A stretch of 64,000 bases of DNA, from assembly GCF_016748675.1 (NCBI RefSeq), contig NZ_CP051534.1, positions 310,001 to 374,000 of the forward strand, given 5' to 3'. Shown one piece after another: positions 9,565 through 19,103 of this stretch. The stretch's first letter is position 1. Every line of letters starts with the position of its first letter. Under the pieces are notes generated by a model. It was not told the origin of the DNA. It was given only the letters and a program-made list of their open reading frames with translations, and did not search any database. A program made the translations under genes and the position numbers. Origin of the DNA: Helicobacter pylori (GTDB taxonomy: Bacteria; Campylobacterota; Campylobacteria; Campylobacterales; Helicobacteraceae).

Positions 9565-10367
9565 AGCTCTTAGAAATTAAAGAATTGAAAAAATCCTATG
9601 CGATAGACAGGGGGTTATTCAAGCCTAAAAGGGTGATCCATGCACTCAATGGGATTAGTTTTGAAGTGGAACAAAATGAAGTTTTAAGCATTGTGGGGGA
9701 GAGCGGTTGCGGGAAAAGCACGACAGCCAAAATTTTAGCCGGGATTGAAAGGCAAGACAGCGGGGCGATTTATTTCAATGGTAAGCGCCATTTGCATTTT
9801 AGCAAACAGGATTGGTTTGATTACCGCAAAAAGGTGCAAATGATTTTTCAAGATCCTTATTCTAGCCTGAACCCTCGGTGGAAAGTGGGCGAGATTATCG
9901 CTGAACCCTTGCTGTTAAATTCTCATTTTTCAAAAAAAGAAATCAAAACAAAAGTGCTAGAGATCATGCAAAAAGTGGGCTTGAAATTAGAATGGATCGA
10001 TCGTTACCCCCACCAATTTTCAGGCGGTCAAAGGCAACGAATCGGCATTGCTAGGGCGCTCATTTTGCATCCTAGCGTGGTGATCTGCGATGAGCCTGTG
10101 TCTGCACTAGATGTGTCCATTCAAGCGCAAGTGTTGAATTTGCTCTTGGATTTGCAAAAAGAAATGGGGCTGACTTATATTTTTATCAGCCATGATTTAG
10201 GCGTGGTGGAGCATATAAGCGATAAAATCATCGTGATGAATCAAGGGCAAATCGTAGAAACCGGGGATGTGGATAGCGTGATAAGCGCTCCAAAGCACCC
10301 TTATACGCAGAAATTGCTCAATGCGGTGCCGCATTTGGAAAAATCCATGCAAAGATTTGCTGAATAA
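9561..10367 (+). CDS. dppF: Dipeptide ABC transporter ATPase DppF
   Basis: Second ATPase of the heterodimeric motor. 268 residues: Walker A GESGCGKST near 46, Q-loop IFQDPYSSLNPRW, signature FSGGQRQRIGIARAL, Walker B VICDEPVSALD, H-loop SHDLG and tail HPYTQKLLNAVP. Last gene of dppABCDF; obgE begins 20 bp later and may be read through from the same transcript. Confidence 0.96.
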   Translation: MKLLEIKELKKSYAIDRGLFKPKRVIHALNGISFEVEQNEVLSIVGESGCGKSTTAKILAGIERQDSGAIYFNGKRHLHFSKQDWFDYRKKVQMIFQDPYSSLNPRWKVGEIIAEPLLLNSHFSKKEIKTKVLEIMQKVGLKLEWIDRYPHQFSGGQRQRIGIARALILHPSVVICDEPVSALDVSIQAQVLNLLLDLQKEMGLTYIFISHDLGVVEHISDKIIVMNQGQIVETGDVDSVISAPKHPYTQKLLNAVPHLEKSMQRFAE

Positions 10368-10386
10368 AAGAAAGGGTATTTAAGCT

Positions 10387-11469
10387 GTGTTTGTAGATAG
10401 CGTGGAAATCATCATCGCTTCGGGTAAGGGGGGGCCTGGAATGGTGAGTTTTAGGCGAGAAAAGTTTGTCATTAAAGGAGGCCCTGACGGGGGCGATGGA
10501 GGCGATGGAGGCGATGTGTATTTTGAAGTGGATAACAATACCGACACTCTAGCGAGTTTTAGAGGCACCAAACACCATAAGGCTAAAAACGGGGCTCCAG
10601 GAGGCACACGAAATTGCGCAGGCAAAAAGGGTGAAGACAAGATCATTGTCGTGCCGCCAGGAACGCAAGTTTTTGCAGATGATAAGTTGTGGCTTGATTT
10701 AGTGGAACCTAAAAAAAGGGTGCTAGCCCTAAAGGGAGGTAAGGGGGGGTTAGGGAATGCGCATTTTAAAAGCGCGACTAAACAACAACCCACTTACGCG
10801 CAAAAAGGCTTGGAGGGGGTTGAAAAATGCGTGCGTTTGGAATTAAAGCTCATCGCTGATATAGGGTTAGTGGGCTTCCCTAATGCGGGTAAATCCACGC
10901 TCATTTCCACCATCTCTAACGCCAAGCCTAAAATCGCTAATTATGAATTTACGACTCTAGTGCCTAATTTAGGGGTTGTGAGCGTGGATGAAAAAAGCGA
11001 ATTTCTAATGGCGGATATTCCTGGCATTATTGAAGGGGCTAGTGAGGGAAAAGGCTTAGGGATTAGCTTTTTAAAGCATATTGAACGCACTAAGGTTTTA
11101 GCCTTTGTTTTAGACGCTTCCAGGCTGGATTTGGGCATTAAAGAGCAATACAAACGCTTGAGATTGGAGTTGGAAAAATTTTCACCCGCTTTAGCCAATA
11201 AGCCTTTTGGGGTGTTGCTCAATAAATGCGATGTTGTAGAAAACATTGATGAGATGACTAAGGATTTTTGCGCTTTTTTAAATTTGAAAGCACAAAAATT
11301 AGAGGCGTTTGATTTAGAGCCGTATTTAGGGTTTTTGCACCCCAATTTAACCAGCGATTTTGAAAATGACCCTAATGAAAAATCCACACTCTTTGTCTTA
11401 CCCCTGTCAGCGGTTAGCGCTCTTAATGTGCATGCGCTTAAATTTGTGTTGTTAAAAGCGTTACCCTAA
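10387..11469 (+). CDS. obgE: Ribosome-associated GTPase ObgE/CgtA
   Basis: Essential GTPase in 50S assembly and stringent signalling. 360 residues: glycine-rich Obg fold (residues 1-155, [13 protein letters not shown]), then the G domain with P-loop GFPNAGKS at 163-170, switch II DIPG at 210-213 and NKCD at 279-282. Translation appears to start at GTG 10387 ([15 protein letters not shown] follows), preceded by AAGAAAGG. The C-terminal region after about residue 335 is short, without a long acidic OCT domain. Close spacing to dppF suggests shared transcription. Confidence 0.95.
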   Translation: MFVDSVEIIIASGKGGPGMVSFRREKFVIKGGPDGGDGGDGGDVYFEVDNNTDTLASFRGTKHHKAKNGAPGGTRNCAGKKGEDKIIVVPPGTQVFADDKLWLDLVEPKKRVLALKGGKGGLGNAHFKSATKQQPTYAQKGLEGVEKCVRLELKLIADIGLVGFPNAGKSTLISTISNAKPKIANYEFTTLVPNLGVVSVDEKSEFLMADIPGIIEGASEGKGLGISFLKHIERTKVLAFVLDASRLDLGIKEQYKRLRLELEKFSPALANKPFGVLLNKCDVVENIDEMTKDFCAFLNLKAQKLEAFDLEPYLGFLHPNLTSDFENDPNEKSTLFVLPLSAVSALNVHALKFVLLKALP

Positions 11470-11505
11470 AACGCTATTTTTAAACCATTCAAATAAAGGC
11501 GTGGA

Positions 11506-12501
11506 ATGAAAAGATTTGTTTTGTTTTTATCATTCATATGTGTTTGCGTTTGCGTTCAAGCTTATGCTGATCAAGATTACTTTTTTAGGGATTTTAAATC
11601 TAGAGATTTGCCCCAAAAACTCCATCTTGATAAAAAGCTCTCCCAAACAATACAGCCATGCACGCAACTTAACGCGTCAAAACACTACACTTCTACCGGG
11701 GTTAGAGAGCCTGATAAATGCACAAAGAGTTTTAAAAAATCCGCTCTCATGTCCTATGACTTAGCGCTAGGCTATTTGGTGAGCCAAAACAAACTATACG
11801 GCTTAAAAGCTATAGAAATTTTAAACGCTTGGGCTAAAGAGCTTCAAAGCGTAGACACTTATCAGAGCGAGGATAATATCAATTTTTACATGCCTTATAT
11901 GAACATGGCTTATTGGTTTGTCAAAAAGGCATTACCTAGCCCAGAATACGAAGATTTCGTTAAGCGGATGCGCCAATATTCTCAATCCGCTCTTAACACT
12001 AACCATGGGGTGTGGGGCATTCTTTTTGATGTGAGTTCTGCGCTAGCGTTAGATGATCATACCCTTTTGCACAATAGTGCTAATCGGTGGCAGGATTGGA
12101 TATTTAAAGCCATAGATGAGAATGGGGTTATTGCTAGCACGATCACTAGGAGCGATACGAGCGATTATCATGGCGGCCCTACAAAGGGCATTAAGGGGAT
12201 AGCTTATACCAATTTCGCGCTTCTTGCGATAACTATATCAGGCGAATTGCTTTTTGAGAACGGGTATGATTTGTGGGATAGTGGAGCCGGAAAAAGGCTC
12301 TCTGTAGCGTATAACAAAGCCGCAACATGGATTTTAAACCCTGAAACTTTCCCTTATTTCCAGCCTAACCTTATCGGGGTGCATAACAACGCCTATTTCA
12401 TTATTTTAGCCAAGCATTATTCTAGCCCTAGCGCAAATGAGCTTTTAAAGCAAGGCGATTTGCATGAAGATGGTTTCAGGCTGAAACTCCGATCGCCATG
12501 A
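11506..12501 (+). CDS. Secreted AlgL-like polysaccharide lyase (alginate-lyase fold)
   Basis: 331 residues with a Sec signal (MKRFVLFLSFICVCVCVQAYA), so periplasmic or exported. The sequence follows the alginate lyase (PL5/AlgL) family. It has a helical repeat region with DLALGYLVSQNKLYGLKAIE and ILNAWA, then TNHGVWG near residue 165 where AlgL has the catalytic NNHSYW-type motif. Next comes ENGVIASTITRS, and a Y-x-x-FAL block (IAYTNFALLAITISGELLFENGYDLW in two parts: IAYTNFALLAIT, ELLFENGYDLW) where AlgL has ALHYHNFAL and ANGYDLY. H. pylori makes no alginate that I know of, so the substrate is unknown. Corresponds to HP0304, usually called hypothetical. Monocistronic-looking; a 239-bp gap follows. 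Confidence 0.7.
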   Translation: MKRFVLFLSFICVCVCVQAYADQDYFFRDFKSRDLPQKLHLDKKLSQTIQPCTQLNASKHYTSTGVREPDKCTKSFKKSALMSYDLALGYLVSQNKLYGLKAIEILNAWAKELQSVDTYQSEDNINFYMPYMNMAYWFVKKALPSPEYEDFVKRMRQYSQSALNTNHGVWGILFDVSSALALDDHTLLHNSANRWQDWIFKAIDENGVIASTITRSDTSDYHGGPTKGIKGIAYTNFALLAITISGELLFENGYDLWDSGAGKRLSVAYNKAATWILNPETFPYFQPNLIGVHNNAYFIILAKHYSSPSANELLKQGDLHEDGFRLKLRSP

Positions 12502-12700
12502 ATTGTTTTGTATTCAAGATGATAGCGATAGCCATGCGCTTTAACCTTTTGATGAATGGTTCAGAAAGTTTGGTTCAGTCAGCATTATTTACAAAAAGAG
12601 TTTAAAATAAACGCAATTGTATCTCTTGAGTCGTCTTTAGAGTGCAAATGATTATCAAAATGAATCGTTTTAGTTGTAAGCGTGCTTGTTTACACTAAAA

Positions 12701-12716
12701 TAATAAGCGTTATTGA
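12701..12716 (+). promoter_or_regulatory. Possible Fur-type inverted repeat before the YceI-like gene
   Basis: TAATAAGCGTTATTGA is a near-palindrome resembling the H. pylori Fur consensus TAATAATnATTATTA, 25 bp before the start codon. A second similar AT-rich stretch (AATGATTATCAAAATGA) begins at 12647. Prediction only. Confidence 0.3.
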
Positions 12717-12740
12717 TAAGACCACATTAAAGGATAATGA

Positions 12741-13295
12741 ATGAAAAAAATGGTTTTGGTATCGGTTTTACTAGCAGGGTTTTTGCAAGCGGTGAATTTG
12801 GATTTATCTTCGGCTAAGCTAACATGGACGGCCTTTAAAACTAAGGCTAAAACACCAGTAAATGGGAGCTTTGAAAGCATCACCTATAAATTAGGTAAAT
12901 CTCAAGATAGTTTAAAAACCCTTTTAGAGGGAGCGAGTGCGAGCATGGATAGCTTGAAAGTCAATTTAGGCGATGACACTAAAAACAAAAACGTTAAAGA
13001 AGCTTTTTTCGCTCTTTTTAAAAACACTAATATTAAAGTAACTTTTAGAAATGTGATAGAAGGCGATCATGCAGGTTCTCTTACGGCTTATGTGAGAATG
13101 AATGAAAAGCTGGTAAAAGTGCCTATGCAATACACGATTGCTGAGGATAAGCTCGTGGTTAAAGGGGTTTTGGATTTATTGAATTTTGGCTTGAAAAACG
13201 AATTAGCGAGCTTGGCCAAACGATGCGAGAGTTTTCATGAGGGCTTGACTTGGTCGCAAGTGGAAATCCAATTTGAAAGCATGATTAAGGGATAA
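12741..13295 (+). CDS. YceI-like periplasmic lipocalin-fold protein
   Basis: 184 residues with a Sec signal (MKKMVLVSVLLAGFLQAV) and the YceI pattern: LTWTAFKTKAKTPVNGSF (start of the barrel, where YceI has W-x-x-x-H), later FRNVIEGDHAGSLTA and IAEDKLVVKGVLDL. YceI proteins are small beta-barrels binding polyisoprenoid or fatty amphiphiles. H. pylori has another YceI protein (HP1286) of solved structure; this one is HP0305. ATG with AAAGGATAA upstream. The two leader repeats hint at metal regulation. Ends 9 bp before hemL. Confidence 0.8.
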   Translation: MKKMVLVSVLLAGFLQAVNLDLSSAKLTWTAFKTKAKTPVNGSFESITYKLGKSQDSLKTLLEGASASMDSLKVNLGDDTKNKNVKEAFFALFKNTNIKVTFRNVIEGDHAGSLTAYVRMNEKLVKVPMQYTIAEDKLVVKGVLDLLNFGLKNELASLAKRCESFHEGLTWSQVEIQFESMIKG

Positions 13296-13304
13296 TGTAA
13301 AATC

Positions 13305-14597
13305 ATGGAGTTGTTGCACAGCATTAATGATTTTAATGAAGCCAAGCAGGTGATCGCTGGGGGGGTCAATTCGCCTGTGAGGGCGTTTAAGAGCGTTAAA
13401 GGCACTCCCCCCTTTATTTTAAAGGGTAAGGGGGCGTATCTTTATGATGTGGATAACAACCATTATATAGATTTTGTGCAAAGCTGGGGGCCTTTGATTT
13501 TTGGGCATGCTGATGAAGAGATTGAAGAAAATATTATTAATGCATTAAAAAAAGGCACTTCTTTTGGCGCTCCCACAGAATTAGAAACCACTTTAGCTAA
13601 GGAAATCATTTCTTGTTATGAAGGCTTAGATAAGGTGCGTTTAGTGAATAGTGGCACGGAAGCGACCATGAGCGCGATACGACTCGCTAGAGCTTTTAGC
13701 CAAAAAGATGATTTGATCAAGTTTGAAGGGTGCTATCATGGGCATAGTGACTCTTTGTTGGTGAAAGCGGGTAGCGGGTGCGCCACTTTTGGCTCTCCTT
13801 CTTCTTTAGGCGTGCCGAACGATTTTAGCAAACACACTCTAGTGGCCCGTTATAACGATTTAAACTCCACAGAAGAATGCTTTAAAAAAGGCGATGTGGG
13901 TTGTGTCATCATTGAGCCCATTGCTGGGAATATGGGGTTAGTGCCGGCTCAAAAAGAGTTTTTACTGGGCTTAAAGGCTTTGTGTGAAAAATACCAAGCG
14001 GTGCTGATTTTAGATGAAGTGATGAGCGGGTTTAGAGCGAGTTTGAGCGGTTCGCAAGAATTTTATGGCGTTGTGCCGGATTTGGTAACCTTTGGTAAGG
14101 TGATAGGCGCTGGGCTTCCTTTGGCGTGTTTTGGGGGGCGTGCGGAAATTATGGACTTGCTTTCGCCCATTGGAGGCGTGTATCAAGCAGGCACATTGAG
14201 CGGTAACCCCCTAGCGGTGTGCGCGGGCTTGAGCGCGCTTTATAAAATCAAAAGAGACAAACCCCTTTATACCCGCTTGAACGCTTTAGCCGTTCGTTTG
14301 ACTCAAGGTTTAAAAAAGAGCGCTCAAAGCTATAACATCGCTTTAGAAACGCTCAACATGGGGAGCATGTTTGGCTTTTTCTTTAACGAAAATGCGGTGC
14401 GTGATTTTGATGACGCTTTAAAAAGCGATACGGAAATGTTTGCAAAATTCCACCAAAAAATGCTCTTTAAGGGCGTGTATTTGGCATGTTCAAGCTTTGA
14501 AACCGGCTTTATTTGTGAGCCTATGACTGAAGAGATGATTGATTTAGCGGTTGCAAAAGCCGATGAAAGTTTTGATGAAATCATAAAAGGTGTGTGA
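13305..14597 (+). CDS. hemL: Glutamate-1-semialdehyde 2,1-aminomutase
   Basis: Converts glutamate-1-semialdehyde to 5-aminolevulinate, the C5 route to haem. 430 residues, class III aminotransferase fold. PLP contacts are visible: [15 protein letters not shown] (115-129), YHGHSD (144-149), LDEVMSGFR (236-244) and the Schiff-base lysine K265 in [11 protein letters not shown]-terminal [12 protein letters not shown] is the family hallmark. Full length. 9 bp after the YceI-like gene; the next gene starts within or just after its stop. Confidence 0.97.
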   Translation: MELLHSINDFNEAKQVIAGGVNSPVRAFKSVKGTPPFILKGKGAYLYDVDNNHYIDFVQSWGPLIFGHADEEIEENIINALKKGTSFGAPTELETTLAKEIISCYEGLDKVRLVNSGTEATMSAIRLARAFSQKDDLIKFEGCYHGHSDSLLVKAGSGCATFGSPSSLGVPNDFSKHTLVARYNDLNSTEECFKKGDVGCVIIEPIAGNMGLVPAQKEFLLGLKALCEKYQAVLILDEVMSGFRASLSGSQEFYGVVPDLVTFGKVIGAGLPLACFGGRAEIMDLLSPIGGVYQAGTLSGNPLAVCAGLSALYKIKRDKPLYTRLNALAVRLTQGLKKSAQSYNIALETLNMGSMFGFFFNENAVRDFDDALKSDTEMFAKFHQKMLFKGVYLACSSFETGFICEPMTEEMIDLAVAKADESFDEIIKGV

Positions 14598-14865
14598 ATT
14601 TTTGAAAAAGCCAAAGTATTATAAATTCATAGAGGGGGCGAATTATTTGAGCTTGGGGCTTTCTATGGTGGTAGCGATCCTTATGGGCGTGGCTATAGGC
14701 TATGGGCTTAAAAAACTCACTCATATTTCGTGGCTTTTTTGGCTTGGGGTTATTTGGGGCGTGTTAGCGAGCTTTCTCAATGTCTATAAAGCTTATAAAA
14801 ACATGCAAAAAGATTATGAAGAATTGGCCAAAGACCCTAAACACACACAAAATAAAACAAAATAA
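14590..14865 (+). CDS. AtpZ/AtpI-like small membrane protein
   Basis: 91 residues at most, two hydrophobic segments (about [21 protein letters not shown] and [18 protein letters not shown], each one membrane pass) with a short polar C-terminus ending [14 protein letters not shown]. This is the layout of the AtpZ/AtpI ('ATPase gene 1') family linked to F1Fo assembly or ion supply, although no atp genes are nearby. The frame opens at GTG 14590 overlapping the end of hemL; TTG at 14602 is an equally good start that avoids the overlap. Corresponds to HP0307. Confidence 0.65.
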   Translation: MCEFLKKPKYYKFIEGANYLSLGLSMVVAILMGVAIGYGLKKLTHISWLFWLGVIWGVLASFLNVYKAYKNMQKDYEELAKDPKHTQNKTK

Positions 14866-14880
14866 ATCCAATCAAATCCC

Positions 14881-15285
14881 ATGTGCCAAATCAAATGCTT
14901 GCTTATTTTACTTTTTATCAATATAGTCAGTGCTACCATCGTTTATTTTTTCCAAGCGTTTCAAGGGGTTTTGAATTTTGAAGGGGGGTTTTTAGGGTTT
15001 TTTATCGTGGCGTTGTCTTCGTATTACGGCGTTAAAAAGCGTTTGGATTTAAGGAAACAAAATTCAGGAGAAAAAGAAGAAAAGCAAAAATTCCAAAAAT
15101 TCGCCCTAGGCTTGGAAATGTCTTTTAATGTGTGGCGTTTAGGGGGGTATGGGGTTTTACTAGGCATTTTAGGAGCGCTTTTATTTTTGCATCTTTTTAA
15201 CGGGTTAATCTTTCTTATTGGCGTGTTTGTGAGCTCGCTCTCTAGCGCGCTATTACGATTTTTGAATAATAATGGTAAGTTTTGA
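14881..15285 (+). CDS. Conserved integral membrane protein, unknown function
   Basis: 134 residues with two hydrophobic segments at the N-terminus (CLLILLFINIVSATIVYFF and GGFLGFFIVALSSYYGV), a polar basic stretch (KKRLDLRKQNSGEKEEKQK) and two more at the C-terminus. Four passes are likely. It follows the AtpZ-like gene by 15 bp, so the two are probably co-transcribed with hemL. The arrangement is reminiscent of AtpI-like pairs, but I recognise no family motif. Corresponds to HP0308. Confidence 0.6.
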   Translation: MCQIKCLLILLFINIVSATIVYFFQAFQGVLNFEGGFLGFFIVALSSYYGVKKRLDLRKQNSGEKEEKQKFQKFALGLEMSFNVWRLGGYGVLLGILGALLFLHLFNGLIFLIGVFVSSLSSALLRFLNNNGKF

Positions 15286-15368
15286 CACAAACGCATGTGG
15301 ATTTCAACCCCTTTAATCCTCTTTTAATTTCTAATCCTATACAATAAAAACAAAAATGGGAGTGGATC

Positions 15369-16253
15369 TTGAAAACAAAAAATCCCGCTAAAAGAATCCT
15401 AAAAACGGCTGTGATTCAAATGCAATCCAAACCCTACGCCTTAAATGAAAACCTGCAATTAGCGCTCAATCTCGCCAAAGAAGCCCACAACAAAGGCGCG
15501 AATCTCATTGTTTTACCGGAATTGTTTGATAGCGGTTATTGCGTGAATGATAAGGATGCGGAGTTTGGAATAGATCTTAAAGCGATAGAGCATGGAAAGG
15601 AAACGCTAAAAAACGAGTCGTTGAGAGCGTTAAGCGATTTTGCAAAATCTAATAAGGTGCATCTAGTGGCGTGCAGCATTGAAAAAACGGATAAAAAACT
15701 CTACGACAGCGCTTATATCATTCCACCAAAAGGCGGGATCGTTGGAAAACACCGCAAGATTTATTTGTGGGGCGATGAAAAATCGCGCTTCAAAAGGGGT
15801 AAAAAATACGAGGTTTTTACGCTGGATTTTGGGGATTTTAGTGCGAAAGTGGGTTTGCAAATTTGCTATGAAATCGGCTTTGGCGTGGGCGCGAATCTTT
15901 TAGCGTTGCAAGGAGCAGAGATTTTAATCTATCCTAGCGCGTTTGGCAAAGCTAGGGCTTATAACTGGGATTTATTGAGCAAGGCTAGAGCGTTAGAAAA
16001 TGGCTGTTTTGTGTGCACGTGCAATCATAGTGGGGAAGAAACTAACGCTCAATTAAAACAAACGCTAGAATTTGCCGGCGATTCAAGAATCATCGCGCCC
16101 AACGGGAAAATCATCGTGCAAGCCACCAAGCTTAATGAAGTCATTATCGCTGAAATGGATTTAAATGAAGCGGTGCTGCAACGCCAAAAAATTCCTTATT
16201 TACAAGATTTTGACACCAAACTCACCAAAAAGGGGTTTGGAAAACTCACTTAA
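15369..16253 (+). CDS. Nitrilase-superfamily amidohydrolase
   Basis: 294 residues with the full nitrilase triad: E51 in VLPELFDSGY, K130 in GKHRKIYLW and C166 in LQICYEIGF. Cytoplasmic C-N hydrolase; in 26695 (HP0309) annotated as a hydrolase of N-carbamoyl amino acid type, but substrate cannot be read from sequence. Starts at TTG 15369 after GGGAGTGG. The downstream pgdA begins 12 bp later with its own AAAGGAG, so the two are likely one transcript. Paralogous in fold, not closely in sequence, to amiE earlier in this window. Confidence 0.85.
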   Translation: MKTKNPAKRILKTAVIQMQSKPYALNENLQLALNLAKEAHNKGANLIVLPELFDSGYCVNDKDAEFGIDLKAIEHGKETLKNESLRALSDFAKSNKVHLVACSIEKTDKKLYDSAYIIPPKGGIVGKHRKIYLWGDEKSRFKRGKKYEVFTLDFGDFSAKVGLQICYEIGFGVGANLLALQGAEILIYPSAFGKARAYNWDLLSKARALENGCFVCTCNHSGEETNAQLKQTLEFAGDSRIIAPNGKIIVQATKLNEVIIAEMDLNEAVLQRQKIPYLQDFDTKLTKKGFGKLT

Positions 16254-16265
16254 AAAGGAGCGATT

Positions 16266-17147
16266 ATGGCAAAAGAAATTTTAGTGGCTTATGGCGTGGA
16301 TATTGATGCGGTGGCTGGTTGGCTAGGGAGCTATGGCGGGGAGGATTCGCCTGATGATATTTCGCGTGGGCTTTTTGCGGGCGAAGTGGGGATCCCACGG
16401 CTTTTGAAATTGTTTAAAAAATACCATCTCCCTGCGACTTGGTTTGCGCCTGGGCATTCTATTGAAACTTTCCCTGAACAAATGAAAATGATCGTGGATG
16501 CAGGGCATGAAGTGGGTGCTCATGGGTATTCGCATGAAAACCCTATCGCTATGAGCGCCAAGCAAGAAGAAGATGTTTTGTTAAAAAGCGTTGAATTGAT
16601 TAAAGATCTCACCGGCAAAGCCCCCACAGGCTATGTGGCGCCGTGGTGGGAGTTTTCCAATATCACTAATGAATTGCTTTTAAAACACGGCTTCAAATAC
16701 GACCACTCGCTCATGCACAATGATTTCACGCCCTATTTCGTGCGCGTGGGGGATAGTTGGAGCAAGATTGATTATAGTTTGGAAGCTAAGGATTGGATGA
16801 AGCCTTTAATCCGTGGGGTGGAAACCGATTTGGTGGAAATCCCTGCGAACTGGTATTTGGACGATTTACCGCCGATGATGTTTATTAAAAAATCCCCCAA
16901 TAGCTTTGGTTTTGTAAGCCCGCACGATATAGGGCAAGTGTGGATCGATCAATTTGATTGGGTTTATCGTGAGATGGATTATGCGGTATTTAGCATGACA
17001 ATCCACCCTGATGTGAGTGCCCGCCCGCAAGTGTTGCTCATGCATGAAAAAATCATTGAGCATATCAACAAGCACGAGGGCGTGCGTTGGGTAACATTCA
17101 ACGAAATCGCTGACGATTTCTTAAAACGAAGCCCCAGAAAAAAATAG
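16266..17147 (+). CDS. pgdA: Peptidoglycan N-deacetylase PgdA
   Basis: Polysaccharide deacetylase (NodB-type) that removes acetyl groups from peptidoglycan N-acetylglucosamine, giving lysozyme resistance. 293 residues. The metal site is visible as D12 (YGVDID), H86 and H90 (GAHGYSH), matching the published H. pylori PgdA metal ligands as I recall them. Further blocks: [10 protein letters not shown] near 56-65 and [11 protein letters not shown]. No signal peptide is evident, an oddity already noted for the family. A strong hairpin follows at 17166-17197. Corresponds to HP0310. Confidence 0.93.
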   Translation: MAKEILVAYGVDIDAVAGWLGSYGGEDSPDDISRGLFAGEVGIPRLLKLFKKYHLPATWFAPGHSIETFPEQMKMIVDAGHEVGAHGYSHENPIAMSAKQEEDVLLKSVELIKDLTGKAPTGYVAPWWEFSNITNELLLKHGFKYDHSLMHNDFTPYFVRVGDSWSKIDYSLEAKDWMKPLIRGVETDLVEIPANWYLDDLPPMMFIKKSPNSFGFVSPHDIGQVWIDQFDWVYREMDYAVFSMTIHPDVSARPQVLLMHEKIIEHINKHEGVRWVTFNEIADDFLKRSPRKK

Positions 17148-17165
17148 CGGTTGGAATTGTATCTA

Positions 17166-17197
17166 AGTTGGTGTGAATTTAGCGTTTCACGCCAACT
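17166..17197. terminator. Bidirectional hairpin between pgdA and the restriction gene
   Basis: AGTTGGTGTGAA and TTCACGCCAACT form a 12-bp stem with one G-T pair and an 8-nt loop. It lies 19 bp after the pgdA stop and directly next to the stop of the minus-strand restriction gene, so it can serve both as a convergent terminator. There is no clear U-run, and it also marks the edge of the inserted module. Confidence 0.55.
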
Positions 17198-17198
17198 G

Positions 17199-17889
17199 CT
17201 ACAAATAAACTTTCAATTCATTCTCCATTAGTTTGATTGCTTCAATGAGAATCTGTTCATCTAAAGGTTTGAAAATTTTGTGTATGGGTTGGTTTATGTC
17301 TCTTTCGCCTTTGAGTAAGGTTACTATATTTAGATTCACGCTTTCAAAGTAGCTCATTATAGCATGTGGATTTTGATCCCAATGGGGTTTCTGGTAAAGC
17401 TGAATAATCCCCTCCTAATTGACTTTCTAGCTGGAATAAATAACAAGATATATTTGGATATAAAGTTTTAAGGAGATGAAAATCTACTAATATTCGCTTT
17501 AGCATAGCATTTTCCGTATAGGCTTTACACTCTATCCCCATAACCAATTGATTGTCTACAAATATATGTTTATCAACGCTCAATCCATAATAATAATCTT
17601 TCTTACGCTCTAATATATATGCCCTTACTTGTTTGTTAGCTATATTTTCTATATAGCTGTCTTTGATGGGAATCTTTATTTTATTAGAATTTATTTCAAG
17701 CCTATTAGCTTTAGCACCAATATTTTGCCACGCTATTTTTACAATCTCTTCGCTGATGTGTTCTAGTAATTTGCCTTTAGCGCTTCTTATAACTCCGCCA
17801 TACGCCCTGTCATGTTGCTCCAGAGCATCTTTATCAATATCTTTAACCACGCTATTATAAACTTGTATAATATCTTCTATAGAACTCAA
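17199..17889 (-). pseudogene. Type II restriction endonuclease gene, frameshifted
   Basis: The N-terminal 170 or so residues read in one frame (from ATG 17889), with a likely nuclease core in MGIECKAYTENAMLKRI near residue 120 (E-x-K of a PD-(D/E)XK site) and LYPNISCYLFQLESQLGG. The frame then ends after PLGSKST in CYNELL. Shifting frame at about 17363-17367 gives HAIMSYFESVNLNIVTLL and KGERDINQPIHKIFKPL and a stop at 17199. Together with PLGSKST this restores the GS-x-ST-h-x-x-MSYF pattern I associate with these enzymes. Loss of a CA dinucleotide (ACACAT to ACAT) explains the break. Specificity not recognised. Partner of the adjacent methyltransferase, 10 bp apart. Confidence 0.75.
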
Positions 17890-17899
17890 ATCACATCTC

Positions 17900-19008
17900 T
17901 CAATTAAATAAATTTGTTACTTCTTTTAGTCTTGTTCTTGCTACTTCACAATATTTCTCGCTAATATCTATGCCTATGAAACGGCGTCCTAGTTGTTTGG
18001 CGACTTTTGTCGTTGTCCCTGCACCATTAAATGGATCTAATATAATATCATTTTGATAGGAAAATAATTTTAAACACCGCTTTACTAATTCTTCTGGAAA
18101 CATTGCATCATGCCCATATTGTTTCATGTTGCGTTCTGGAGCAAAGTTCCACTTTCCATAAACCCACTTTTTAAATTCATCATCGGTTATGTCAATGCTG
18201 TCTTTATCGCCTTCTTTTTTAAGGTTATTTTTGCAAAAAATTTCAATAAACTCCCACGAATATTTTAAATATGGTGCAGCAGGGCTTTTCCAGCTTCCCC
18301 AAGTGCAGTATTTGCAGTTGTAGTTATTCTTTTCCCATAAAATCTCGCCTTTCCAAATAAGCCCTTCATCAATAAAAAATTTGCTGATAAAATGGTGTGT
18401 AGGGATATAATCGCTAAACATAGGCTGGAATTGACAATGATTCGCCCTCCGCTTTTTAATACACGAATACACTCTTTAAAAATGGCAAAAAGCGTGTTGA
18501 AATACTCTTGCCAAAGATTTGCATCCTGCGTTGCACTGTAATTGATACCAAAGTTGTAAGGTGGCGAAGTTAGCACTATATCTATGCAATTATTTGGGAG
18601 CTTTTTTAAAAACTCCAAGCTATCTTCGCAGTAAATTTGATTAAGACAGCTTTGAATCTCATTTGTCTCCTTGCTAAACTCTTTTTTGTAAGATTCGTAG
18701 GCCAATCTTGCCTTTGCGTTTTGCTTTTTGTTGGCGACTTTTTTGGCTTTGTTGAAGCTCTTAAATACGATTTTGCCATTTTGACTAGAAAATGAGCGAA
18801 TTTTATACAATTCCTCTAATGTCTTTTGAACTAGCGTATTTTGTGTAGTAGATTCAAGCATTTTTAAATCCACAATGTCAAAATTAAGCGTGATATTTGA
18901 AGGATTAACAATCGATTCAATACCGCAAGATTGTAACAATGAAAGCGCGTCTGTTATCTCATCTGGTGCATAAATATTTTCTAGCGTAAGAGTTCTATAA
19001 TCCTGCAT
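17900..19008 (-). pseudogene. Type II DNA methyltransferase (beta-class, N4-C or N6-A), frameshifted
   Basis: The N-terminal part (from ATG 19008) carries catalytic motif IV TSPPYNFG near residue 150 and runs to SGGRIIVN. The C-terminal part, in another frame, runs from QPMFSDYIPTHH through the target-recognition region (WGSWKSPAAPYLKYSWEF) to motif X/I (ILDPFNGAGTTTKVAKQLG) and IGIDISEKYCEVARTRL. Motif order IV-TRD-I is the beta class. The break is at about 18428-18434: the DNA reads AATTCCAGCC where AATATCCAGCC would give VNIQPMF, so one base appears lost. Neither half alone has both catalytic and SAM-binding motifs. The unit is inserted between pgdA and the HP0311-type gene and looks more AT-rich than its neighbours. 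Confidence 0.8.
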
Positions 19009-19103
19009 TAAATTTCCTAATCAATAAACAATTAAACAGCACGAGATTTATTCTTGTTTTTTCAGTAAAATTGTAGCATGATTTAGATTTAAAAGGTTGG
19101 AAG

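Noticed and set aside
11516..11764. 82-residue plus-strand ORF inside the AlgL-like gene
   Set aside because: Out-of-frame shadow with no ribosome site; the main frame has signal peptide and family motifs.
18265..18424. Tail of the methyltransferase N-terminal frame after VNSSL as real protein
   Set aside because: It overlaps the C-terminal methyltransferase frame, which carries the family motifs; the tail is an out-of-frame read-through after the frameshift.
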